From: JANQPX01 sp039197065
Lineage (GTDB): Bacteria > Pseudomonadota > Alphaproteobacteria > Geminicoccales > Geminicoccaceae
Direction of reading: 5' to 3'
Length of the DNA: 64,000 nucleotides
Assembly: GCA_039197065.1 (NCBI GenBank)
Contig: JBCCUL010000028.1
Span: forward strand, 1 to 64,000
Part shown: positions 56,846-64,000 of the stretch, in pieces
Position numbering within the stretch: the first letter of the stretch is position 1
Layout of the letters: each line of letters begins with the position of its first letter
Program-made: the position numbers and the translations under genes
The notes under the pieces: model-generated
Told to the model about the DNA's origin: nothing
Databases searched by the model: none
The model's input: only the letters and a program-made list of their open reading frames with translations

Positions 56846-58563
56846 CGCGCCAGCCAGTCGACGAGGCGTTCACGATCGCGCAGATCGATACGCGTCAGCG
56901 CGTCATGGGGACAGGCGCGCTGACAGGCGGGCCCGCCCGGCTGCTCCAGGCAAAGATCGCATTTGGTGGCTTTGACGATCGGCGCCTGGGTGTCCTGATC
57001 GACGATGAAAGCGCCGTCTTCGTCGCGGATTTCGACCATGCGGATATTGTCATAGGGGCAGCTGTCGGCGCAGGTGGCGCAGCCGATGCAGATGATGTCG
57101 TCGATGGTAACGAGACCGTCCTGCGTGCGATGGATGGCGCCGGTCGGACAGCCGATCAGACAGACCGGATCGACGCAATGCATGCAGGCATTGGCGACCA
57201 TCAGATTGTCGTGCTCCGGGCCGTGACGGACAAAGCGCGGATTGTTGTTGTGCGCGGATGCGCAGGCGCGCACGCAATCATCGCAGGCGGTGCAGCGATC
57301 CGTGTCGATGAACATCGCCGCCGTGCCGTTGATGGTGCGGTTGTTCATCAGGAAGTTAATGGTTGCCTGCTCCAGCGGCAGCTCAGCTTCCCAGGTGAGG
57401 TCGGCCGACATGCGGATGCTGGTGGAGCTTGGTGGTCCCGGCAGTTTGTGCGGCGGGATATTGGGAAGGACGTAGTCTTCCACCAGCGCCGTCGGCACGC
57501 GCAGGAGATCGACGAAGCCGACCGCGCGCAGGCCATGGCGCAGGCGGAGATCCTGCCCGTCCCGCCAGTGATCGACGATTTCGCGGAGGCCAAAGACTTC
57601 GTTGTGGGTGACGTAGCCGACGGTGCGATGACCATGATCGAGGCGTTCGGAAATGCGTCCGAAGCCGTAGCGGATCAAGAGCAGACCATCCAGATAGTCG
57701 CCATGCTCGGCGATCACCGGTTCGGAATAGAGGACATCGACGCCGCTTTCCGAGGTCAGTCCCTTGAAATCGCCTGACCACTCGAACTCACCATGGGTCT
57801 CGAACAATGTATGACGGGCGATATGTTCGAGGGCGGTTTCATGCAGCCCCTGGAAGAGCGGCGACTCGCGAAGATGGGCTTTTAGGCTGGAGGCGCGATA
57901 CTGAGCATCGATCTTGTCGCGGAAGCTCTTATCCCGCCGCCGAATATCGCGAAGGCCCTGCCAGCGAAGCTCGAGAACTTCGACATCGGTCTCTGCGATC
58001 ACCGTGGAAAGATGCGGCGCGCGCGACAGGGCGGCGACCTCGCCGAACATGTCCTGTTCGGTCAGCATCCGGGTCGGCACCCGGGTGATGAGGGTCTCGA
58101 TGCTCTGGATCGATTCGCGCTCGTTGCGGCTGCCTAGTCTGATGCCGTGATCGTCATGTTCGTGTTGATACAGGCTGACATCACGACTTTCAGGCATGTC
58201 GGCCTGGTTCCACCACTGGCGCATGGTGTCCATGAACCCGCGGCGCTTTTGCCCTTCGGTCTCGTCGATCGTATCGAGACTGGTCTGCTCGAGCAGTTCG
58301 CGCACCACGCCTGAGATGATCACGAACAGGGCGTTGCCGTAGTCGCCCTTGCGGATGATGATCTCGCCGCGACGATAGCGACGGATGCGGGCATCATTGC
58401 GGATGATGTCCTGTAGCGACAGGGTCGATGGGAACTGGCCCTGATCGATCGCGCCGAAGACACGCAAGGTGAACAGCACGCGCAGTACGTCGCCCTCGGT
58501 CATGTCGGGGGCGAGCGGTCTGTCCCACCGTCTCGGTCGCGGAATGGCGACGCCTATGGACAC
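56842..58563 (-). CDS. Double cyclic-nucleotide-binding-domain protein fused to a four-[4Fe-4S] ferredoxin
   Basis: 573 residues. CNB domain 1 spans ~50-200 and is split by a charged insert at ~97-160. CNB domain 2 spans ~232-375. A ferredoxin region of the DmsB/HybA type fills ~415-555, with sixteen cysteines in four sets (424/427/430/434, 460/463/468/472, 492/495/498/502, 535/538/547/551). In CNB1 the phosphate-binding cassette keeps GEVAAL but has His instead of the key Arg (RAPHLSTV); CNB2 is more degenerate (FGLREI). cAMP binding is therefore doubtful. No DNA-binding domain follows. Start is GTG 58563 with GGAGG ten bases upstream. It likely relays electrons in the cytoplasm to cytochrome b. 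Confidence 0.9.
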   Translation of the reverse strand: MSIGVAIPRPRRWDRPLAPDMTEGDVLRVLFTLRVFGAIDQGQFPSTLSLQDIIRNDARIRRYRRGEIIIRKGDYGNALFVIISGVVRELLEQTSLDTIDETEGQKRRGFMDTMRQWWNQADMPESRDVSLYQHEHDDHGIRLGSRNERESIQSIETLITRVPTRMLTEQDMFGEVAALSRAPHLSTVIAETDVEVLELRWQGLRDIRRRDKSFRDKIDAQYRASSLKAHLRESPLFQGLHETALEHIARHTLFETHGEFEWSGDFKGLTSESGVDVLYSEPVIAEHGDYLDGLLLIRYGFGRISERLDHGHRTVGYVTHNEVFGLREIVDHWRDGQDLRLRHGLRAVGFVDLLRVPTALVEDYVLPNIPPHKLPGPPSSTSIRMSADLTWEAELPLEQATINFLMNNRTINGTAAMFIDTDRCTACDDCVRACASAHNNNPRFVRHGPEHDNLMVANACMHCVDPVCLIGCPTGAIHRTQDGLVTIDDIICIGCATCADSCPYDNIRMVEIRDEDGAFIVDQDTQAPIVKATKCDLCLEQPGGPACQRACPHDALTRIDLRDRERLVDWLAR

Positions 58564-58615
58564 GCGACAAGCGCCTCCGTCTTGAGGTTCTCAGTCGATC
58601 CCGATCTGCGGCCCA

Positions 58616-59641
58616 TCATTGCGACGGCTTGCCCTTGTACTGGTCCGGGCCGGGGATCAGCCCATCGATAGCCGCGAGCTGTCCGCCTTCGTAGTTGGCG
58701 GCAAGCTGCTTGGCAGCGGCCGCGACACGATCAGCCGCTGCCTCAAGGGCCGGCTGGTTATTCAATGAAAGATTGGCGCTATGGGCAGCGCGCAGCATCT
58801 CCATGAACTCCGGCGCCTGAAAGGTCTTGGCGGCCTCACGCAACTTTCTCCTCGCCGCATGGGCGCGCTTGGCCATGGCGACAGCGTAACGCGCCGACTC
58901 AGTGGCTTTACCGACCGCCCGAAGCGCCTCCTCGAGCTCGACGGCAAGACCGATCGCATACATCATGCGTTGCCGCTCGGGGTCGGCAACCGGATTTTCC
59001 CTGCCGCCATTATGCCAAGTATTGTGGCGGACCTCGCCTTGGGACCAAGAGACGAGCTCGAATGAACTGCCCGCGGTGTGACCGCCTTTATTCACCAGCT
59101 CTTCCTGCGGCACGATATGACAGGAGTAGCAATTCTTGGTCAGTTCATAGAGCATGTGCGGACGGATCATGCCGGCCGCCTCGGCGTCGGCCCAGCGCTG
59201 CGCTCGCTCAGCCTCGGTTTCGGTCTCTTTCTTCTTACCGCTGAATTCGCTGTGGCGCTTCATCCAATCAGCGCCGGCGCTGTGGCAGCTCTCGCAGGTA
59301 ATGCCGGCGATCGGCTTCGGCCTGTCTTTTCTTACTTGACTCGTGAAGTGGCAGCTCAGGCAGACGCTCTCCGACTTGATGCGCTTTAGGCCCATAGCGT
59401 CGGAGATTTTCTTAGCATCTTCGTTGCGCGGCAGGGCGGAGAAGGTCTTGTAGTGGTGGGTGGATTTCCAGTTCTCGGTCTCTTTCTTATGGCACTCGGC
59501 GCACTCATCCGGTCCCTGGACCTTTTCGGTTTGGGGAGCGCCCTGAGCCAACGCCTGATTGCTATCAACTACTAGAAACAGAGTTAGACATGTTGCCATC
59601 ATCGAAGCCACGAGATGTGATGGCGACCACCAAAACTTCAT
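58616..59641 (-). CDS. Tetraheme cytochrome c, c554-like
   Basis: 341 residues with a signal peptide (cut about residue 32 after SNQALA). Four CXXCH sites lie at 47, 94, 116 and 171, with extra His (STHHYKTF, GHTAGS) able to act as distal ligands. The arrangement resembles the cytochrome c554 family, which accepts electrons from hydroxylamine oxidoreductase in ammonia oxidisers. No hydroxylamine oxidoreductase is present here. A haem-free helical C-terminal domain (~225-330) resembles a helical bundle. AGGGGG lies seven bases before the ATG. It follows the reductase gene by 82 bases in the same operon. Confidence 0.88.
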   Translation of the reverse strand: MKFWWSPSHLVASMMATCLTLFLVVDSNQALAQGAPQTEKVQGPDECAECHKKETENWKSTHHYKTFSALPRNEDAKKISDAMGLKRIKSESVCLSCHFTSQVRKDRPKPIAGITCESCHSAGADWMKRHSEFSGKKKETETEAERAQRWADAEAAGMIRPHMLYELTKNCYSCHIVPQEELVNKGGHTAGSSFELVSWSQGEVRHNTWHNGGRENPVADPERQRMMYAIGLAVELEEALRAVGKATESARYAVAMAKRAHAARRKLREAAKTFQAPEFMEMLRAAHSANLSLNNQPALEAAADRVAAAAKQLAANYEGGQLAAIDGLIPGPDQYKGKPSQ

Positions 59642-59723
59642 ACTGTTACCCCCTATCGCGGATACCGCGGATACCCGATCTGCTGGAGCTATATTTTACG
59701 GAGCTCAGCACGTATTTAGATCG

Positions 59724-60998
59724 TCAAGCGTCGAGGACCAGCCCCTCTTTAGGAATTGCCATGCAGGTCAGGCATGTCCCAGGCGGCGGCTGGGCTCCCG
59801 GTTCCTCGAGATAGCGAACCGAACCTTGTTTGACCGCCGTGGCGCACGTTCCGCATTGACCGGCGCGACAGCCCGAATCCATGACAACGCCAGCTGCCTC
59901 CGCCACGTCGAGAACGGTTTCTTCTTCGGACGTCCACTTACCCACCTTTCCAGACCGCGCGAACACGATCTCGATAGGCTCGACGCGTTGGACATTGTCA
60001 CCAACAGCCGGGGTCGCCGGTTTCTTCCCTTTGCGCTTGCCAAAAGATTCCCATTTAATGTCCTTCTCCGCGACACCCCACTCGCGGAGATCTTTAATAA
60101 GCGCATCCTGCATCGGCGGCGGGCCGCACATGTAGAACTGGCAGTCCTTGGAGGGCAGCAGACCCTGAAACAGCCGCCGGTTGACGCGACCGCGGTAATG
60201 GAAGTCGCGGCCCTTGACGCAGCTGCGCGTCGGCTCGGCGTAGCAGATGACGATGTTGATGTTCTGATGCTCGCGGGCGAGACGCTTCAGATGGCCCGGC
60301 ATGACATGCTGCCTCTTGTCCATCACCGCGTAGAAGAACCAGACTTCGCGCTTGCTTTTCGTGTAGGCGATCGTGTTCAGCATGCTGAGCATGGGCGTCA
60401 GGCCGATGCCGCCTGCGATCAGTACGGCCGGACGCTTGTCGGTCATGTCGAGATAGAAGTTGCCGCCCGGCGCCTTGACGTCGACGATGCGGTCGACTTC
60501 GAGATTGTCGTGAAAGAAGCAGGAACCGAGGCCTTCGGGAATGCCCTCGGAGCCCGGCGGCGCGCCTAAGCGTTTGATCGACACCCGATATTGATTGTCG
60601 TGGATCGGCGCATCGGAAAGCGAGTAGCAACGCACGACCGGTTTGGGATTGCCGGGGATCTGCAGCCGGAAGGTCAGATGCTGACCCGGCAGATAGCGCG
60701 GCACCGACTTGCCGTCATAGGGGCGAAGATAGAAAGAGGTGATGCCGTCGGCTTCATCAACCCGTTTGTGGATATAGAACTTTCGAAAGCCGCTCCAGGA
60801 GTCGGCCTCCGGCATTTTTCCGGTTTGCGCCTGGGTCAAGAGATCGCTGGTGGCTTCGCGGAAGGAGCGAAGCGCGGTCACTTCCTCGCCTGCGACCATT
60901 TTTCTGTGTCGCATGCCTGCCAACAGACTGCGGGCAACCTGGAACAGGACGAGGCTGCCCACCACCAGCGCCGCGAGTTCCATCGGTGTTGGGATCAT
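59724..60998 (-). CDS. Membrane-anchored FAD/NAD(P)H oxidoreductase with C-terminal 2Fe-2S domain
   Basis: 424 residues. An N-terminal helix (~7-24) anchors it. The ferredoxin-reductase fold follows, with FAD motif RCYSLSDAP (~123-131) and NAD(P)H motif GGIGLTPMLSM (~196-206), then CGPPPMQ. A plant-type 2Fe-2S domain completes it, with cysteines in CRAGQCGTC and CLTC. This is the layout of phenol-hydroxylase and flavohaemoglobin-type reductases. It is the first gene of the redox operon and is the likely entry point for NAD(P)H electrons. GGAG precedes the ATG by 11 bases. Confidence 0.9.
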   Translation of the reverse strand: MIPTPMELAALVVGSLVLFQVARSLLAGMRHRKMVAGEEVTALRSFREATSDLLTQAQTGKMPEADSWSGFRKFYIHKRVDEADGITSFYLRPYDGKSVPRYLPGQHLTFRLQIPGNPKPVVRCYSLSDAPIHDNQYRVSIKRLGAPPGSEGIPEGLGSCFFHDNLEVDRIVDVKAPGGNFYLDMTDKRPAVLIAGGIGLTPMLSMLNTIAYTKSKREVWFFYAVMDKRQHVMPGHLKRLAREHQNINIVICYAEPTRSCVKGRDFHYRGRVNRRLFQGLLPSKDCQFYMCGPPPMQDALIKDLREWGVAEKDIKWESFGKRKGKKPATPAVGDNVQRVEPIEIVFARSGKVGKWTSEEETVLDVAEAAGVVMDSGCRAGQCGTCATAVKQGSVRYLEEPGAQPPPGTCLTCMAIPKEGLVLDA

Positions 60999-61338
60999 CG
61001 GGTCATCATCTCCGAACGGTGAGATCCGCTTGTTCGACGTTTCCGGAAAATGGATCGTTGCAGGGTTCGCTTCATAGGCGAAGCTTCCTATGGAAAATCG
61101 ATATGCCGGTCGTGATCATGATCGGCCCTTTTTCATCTGAATGTGATGGAAGAACCGAGCATCCCGGATTGTTGGCTTTCCGGGCACGTTACCGCCCAAG
61201 ATCGATGGAGCGCTCGCGAGCGAAAGATACTCACCTATGTCTCGATGTGCAACTCGAAGCGATCATTAATGTCGGGTCTGGTCGTATGGTGACGAGACGC
61301 TATGTTTCAGAGGTTGATGTCAATAGGAAGCATTTTTG
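60999..61338. promoter_or_regulatory. Divergent promoter region between the redox operon and the TPR-SPOR gene
   Basis: 340 bases without a credible gene. Visible short palindromes are GATCATGATC near 61110 and an imperfect repeat TTCATAGG to CCTATGGAA near 61070-61092. Neither matches a regulator I know. I found no FNR/FixK-type TTGAT-N4-ATCAA box. Confidence 0.4.
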
Positions 61339-62721
61339 ATGATGCTGCATAAAATCCATCGTCAAGCCAGTCCGATCATCGCCGCATTGATCGGTTGGGC
61401 GCTTATTCAATCGACTGCATTTGGTCAGGACGCCGCCTGGGAAGGATTGATCAATGCGGGACGCAATGCCTTGCAACAGCAGAATTTTTCTGAAGCCGAG
61501 CGCCATTTCGAAGCCGCCCTCGAAACAGCCGAGAACTTCCCTTCGGGCGATCCACGGCTCGGCAAATCCTACAACAATCTAGCCGCCGTCTACTACACCC
61601 AGGAGGACTTCGAGCGGGCCGAACCCCTGATGCGCCGGGCGCTTGCTCAGCTTCGGGAGTCGCTCGGTCCGGAGAATACCGAGGTCGCGCAGACCATGAA
61701 AAATCTGGCTGCGCTCTATTATCTGCAGGGCAATCGGAGCGAAGCCGAGGCCCTTTTGAAGCGATCGCTGGAGATCCTCGAGAACGTTCACGGACCCAAT
61801 CATGCCTTCGTCGCCACGGTTTTGAGCAACCTCGCGGGCCTCTATCAGTCGGAGAACCGTTACGAGGACGCGGAACCTCTGCTGACGCGATCGCTCAGGA
61901 TTTGGGAAAGTCTTCTTGGGACCGATCATCCCGATGTGGTTCGAAGCCGCACCCTTCTTACCCAGCTGCGTCAGGGATATGGTGGCGATCAGGCGCCGGG
62001 GACCGCGACGGCGGCGGTCAATCCGCAGGCGTCTCTTCCGGTCCCGGCGGCAGGCGAACCTCAAGCGCAGGCCGAAGAACAGGCGCCTGTCGTTCCCGCT
62101 CCTCCTCAAGAGGTTTCCGGCGAGCTGGAGGAGGCCAGAGCAGCGCTTGAAACGCTGGCGAGGCTCTCATCGAGCGAAGCCGAAAACCTCGCCAGTCTCG
62201 CGAGACTGGAATCGACCGACGGCGTGCCGGTTCCCGCCTTGAACCCGATTGGCATCGCTGCCGACGAAGCGGCATCCTCCGATGAGAACGAGGTGCCGGC
62301 GGTTCCGCCAGCGGTCGCGGGCGAGGAAGACGCCTCGGAGAACGATGACGTCGTCACGGCGGCGCTTGAACCGGATCAAGACGAGCTGGATGCGGCGGCC
62401 ATCGCCGCCGCATCCATTTTGAATGAGGCAACGTCAGCCGATGACGTGTCGTTCGCGGTCTATCTGTCGACGCTCTGGTCGATCGAAGAGGCGAAGCGTT
62501 ACTGGCAGGCCCTGCAGACCGCGATGCCCGACATTCTCGAGGGCAAGACGATGGAGATCGAGGAAGTCGCTGCCGCCGGGGGTTCGGAGCCGTTCTATCG
62601 TGTCCTGACCAAGCCCTACGCGTCGGATCCCGAAGCGCAGGAAGCCTGCGAGCAAATCAGATCGAAGCTCCGGACCCATGACTGCAGCGTGGTCATCCGC
62701 GATGTTACGGTCGGCGGCTGA
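61339..62721 (+). CDS. Secreted TPR protein with C-terminal SPOR-like domain
   Basis: 460 residues. An N-terminal signal or anchor (~1-30) is followed by four kinesin-light-chain-type TPR repeats (~40-215; for example YNNLAAVYYTQEDFERAEPL and LSNLAGLYQSENRYEDAEPL). A long Ala/Glu/Pro-rich linker (~216-365) leads to a SPOR-like domain (~370-455) ending in CEQIRSKLRTHDCSVVI. SPOR domains bind denuded peptidoglycan. It probably sits in the periplasm as a scaffold, and divergence from the redox operon suggests a shared function. ATG 61339 has AGGAAG eight bases upstream. Confidence 0.85.
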   Translation: MMLHKIHRQASPIIAALIGWALIQSTAFGQDAAWEGLINAGRNALQQQNFSEAERHFEAALETAENFPSGDPRLGKSYNNLAAVYYTQEDFERAEPLMRRALAQLRESLGPENTEVAQTMKNLAALYYLQGNRSEAEALLKRSLEILENVHGPNHAFVATVLSNLAGLYQSENRYEDAEPLLTRSLRIWESLLGTDHPDVVRSRTLLTQLRQGYGGDQAPGTATAAVNPQASLPVPAAGEPQAQAEEQAPVVPAPPQEVSGELEEARAALETLARLSSSEAENLASLARLESTDGVPVPALNPIGIAADEAASSDENEVPAVPPAVAGEEDASENDDVVTAALEPDQDELDAAAIAAASILNEATSADDVSFAVYLSTLWSIEEAKRYWQALQTAMPDILEGKTMEIEEVAAAGGSEPFYRVLTKPYASDPEAQEACEQIRSKLRTHDCSVVIRDVTVGG

Positions 62722-62729
62722 CCGCCGAC
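62710..62729 (+). terminator. Hairpin across the TPR-SPOR stop codon
   Basis: A perfect 8-bp stem GTCGGCGG with CCGCCGAC around CTGA; the stop TGA lies in the loop. No T-run follows, so termination is only possible, not shown. Confidence 0.4.
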
Positions 62730-62772
62730 GGCAGCTGGTAGCTATACTCCCCGGCGCGCAGGCCGGGCCCGC

Positions 62773-64000
62773 TCAGAACTGGTAGAGAAACTCCAGGCGG
62801 CCGCCATAGGCGTCGTCATCGACATCGATGTCGCCCTCGCCTTCCTGCAGGGCGTAGAAGCCTTCGAGCTGCACCAATGACTGCTGGGTGACCTTCTGCT
62901 GGGCCTGGAAGCCGACACCCACCTGCCATTCAAAGCCCTGCTGCAGATTGTCCTCAAGCCCCAGGTCCTTGAAGCCCGCGATCTCCAGACCGAGATTGGT
63001 CCAGTGATCGTTCCAAAAAGCCTGATAGCCGATCGCACCGCCGAAATTGTCATTGGCCTTGTTGTCGAGCTCTGAGCCGAACTGGCCGATATTCGGCGAA
63101 GCGTAGAGAATGCCGAGCGCCGCCAGCGGTCCACCGCCATCGATGTTCTCACGGCCGGCCTGGGTGAAGTTGCCGAGCGAGACGAAGGGGTTGATCCAAA
63201 TCGTGTCATCGGAGCCATGCGGCGTCCAGGAGAGTTCGGTCGACAAGAGCGCGCCGTCGGTCACAACGTCGCTTTCGTCCTCGATCGCGAGTGAGCCATT
63301 GGCCCGCCAGGTCAGGCTGTAGCGGCCGATGCGCTCGGCGATCGAGATGCCGGCATGCAGGCTGTCACCGTCTTCGTCAGCGCTATTGTCGTCGCTGTCC
63401 AGTGTGTAGATCAGATCGATATTGGTGGTCTTGAATTCGGTGTCGAAGGCCGTGAACAGGCCGAACTGGTTGAGATCGCCTTCGCGTTCACCCGAATTGT
63501 CGATCCCGGTCGCGCCCCGGTTCACCGAGTCCCAGCTCCAAGAACCGCTGACGCGCAGATTGGATACGCCAGGCAGGCGAATATTGTTACGCACGAAGCC
63601 AAGAGCATCCTGCGTATCGTTGAGGAGGATGCCGTCCTGGAAGATCAGCGGCTGGCGACCGACCGTGAAGCCGTAATCGAGCCAACTCGTGCCCTGCGGG
63701 TCGAGTATCGGAAACAGGCTGCCGATGTCACCTTCCGCGAACAGTGTGCGGATATTGGCGTTGGTGAAGTCGAGAAAGCCTTCATCATCGCCATTGGCTT
63801 CGCCCTCGAAGCGATAGCCGGAAAACTGGCCGCCGCGATTCTTGTCGAGCGGGCGAATGCCGAGCACGATCTTTTCGGTGGCGGTGAGCTGCAGATTGGC
63901 GAAGAAGTCGAAACGGTTGGCCCAATCGGTGATTCGATCGGCATCGCCAATCCCGGTATCGATGGTCTGAATGGCCGAGCGCAGGGTTCCGAACACCCAA
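62773..64000 (-). CDS. Outer-membrane beta-barrel protein, alginate-export/porin-like (5' partial)
   Basis: More than 409 residues; the frame is open to the right window edge, so the signal peptide is missing. Alternating hydrophobic strands and aromatic girdles run throughout (RFDFFANLQLTATEKIVLGI, YSLTWRANGSLAIEDE). The C-terminus ends LEFLYQF, the terminal Phe expected for BAM insertion. Acidic loops (DSDDNSADEDGDS, GDIDVDDD) suggest Ca2+ or cation binding. Conserved elements such as GRQPLIFQDGILLND resemble alginate-export-type barrels. It converges with the TPR-SPOR gene. It might be the outer-membrane partner of the redox genes, by position only. Confidence 0.85.
   Translation of the reverse strand, partial: WVFGTLRSAIQTIDTGIGDADRITDWANRFDFFANLQLTATEKIVLGIRPLDKNRGGQFSGYRFEGEANGDDEGFLDFTNANIRTLFAEGDIGSLFPILDPQGTSWLDYGFTVGRQPLIFQDGILLNDTQDALGFVRNNIRLPGVSNLRVSGSWSWDSVNRGATGIDNSGEREGDLNQFGLFTAFDTEFKTTNIDLIYTLDSDDNSADEDGDSLHAGISIAERIGRYSLTWRANGSLAIEDESDVVTDGALLSTELSWTPHGSDDTIWINPFVSLGNFTQAGRENIDGGGPLAALGILYASPNIGQFGSELDNKANDNFGGAIGYQAFWNDHWTNLGLEIAGFKDLGLEDNLQQGFEWQVGVGFQAQQKVTQQSLVQLEGFYALQEGEGDIDVDDDAYGGRLEFLYQF

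Noticed and set aside
56842..58563. CRP/FNR transcription factor
   Set aside because: CNB domains are present but there is no helix-turn-helix; the C-terminus is a four-cluster ferredoxin.
53445..60998. Ammonia-oxidation (HAO/c554) module
   Set aside because: Only the c554-like fold is present. There is no octaheme hydroxylamine oxidoreductase or ammonia monooxygenase gene, so the label would mislead.
61312..61321. TTGATGTCAA as an FNR/FixK site before the TPR-SPOR gene
   Set aside because: FNR-type boxes need 14 bases (TTGAT-N4-ATCAA). This is only 10 and probably chance.

Overview
The window is GC-rich DNA that I read as an alphaproteobacterial chromosome, most likely Hyphomicrobiales (Rhizobiales). 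The grounds are the protein families, the RutR/PreTA-type pyrimidine genes, mosaic palindromic repeats resembling rhizobial RIME elements, and boxes matching the CtrA consensus TTAA-N7-TTAA. Species cannot be named. About 44 protein genes (both end genes cut by the window edges) and one tRNA-Leu are present. No rRNA, CRISPR array, phage or transposase gene was seen.

Left third (1-21 kb): an ABC ATPase of the polyamine type (cut by the left edge); prpB-prpD-like genes; an HpaB-type flavin-dependent hydroxylase; a flavin reductase fused to a LysR effector domain; a copper amine oxidase; then a myo-inositol catabolic region. The inositol region has a LacI regulator, two Gfo/Idh/MocA dehydrogenases and iolE on one strand, and iolD-iolC-iolB-iolJ on the other. 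An 18-bp palindrome between the divergent inositol transcripts recurs, with one mismatch, before the LacI gene.

Middle (21-35 kb): a complete reductive pyrimidine route. It holds an ABC importer, dihydropyrimidinase, an N-carbamoyl-amino-acid hydrolase, PreT and PreA, and a RutR orthologue with a near-consensus RutR box. A class III aminotransferase, a TylF-like methyltransferase and an EamA transporter lie among them.

Right half (35-64 kb): a cupin, an MFS transporter, a sulfatase, a 3-methyladenine glycosylase and a DUF427-cyclase fusion. Next is an eight-gene operon (51.3 to 41.0 kb) joining a DAO-type amine oxidase, a polyamine-type ABC importer, a GMC oxidoreductase, an enolase-superfamily enzyme and an ADP-forming acyl-CoA synthetase. 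After a tRNA-Leu(CAA) and an SPFH/NfeD pair comes the most unusual region, 53.4-61.0 kb. It is a compact five-gene redox operon: a membrane NAD(P)H-type flavoprotein with 2Fe-2S, a tetraheme cytochrome c554-like protein, a double cyclic-nucleotide-domain/four-[4Fe-4S] fusion, a membrane cytochrome b, and a decaheme cytochrome with a cysteine-rich cytoplasmic head. A TPR-SPOR protein and a beta-barrel outer-membrane protein flank it. I do not recognise this as a characterised respiratory complex.

The long intergenic gaps between 5 and 35 kb carry three repeat families: eight copies of a ~78-bp hairpin element with compensatory base changes, often beside TTAA-N7-TTAA-type boxes; five RIME-like mosaic elements; and six copies of a short GTGGC-NNG-GCCAC palindrome, four of them placed on or against a TAG stop codon. 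None of the three families was noticed in the compact 35-64 kb half.
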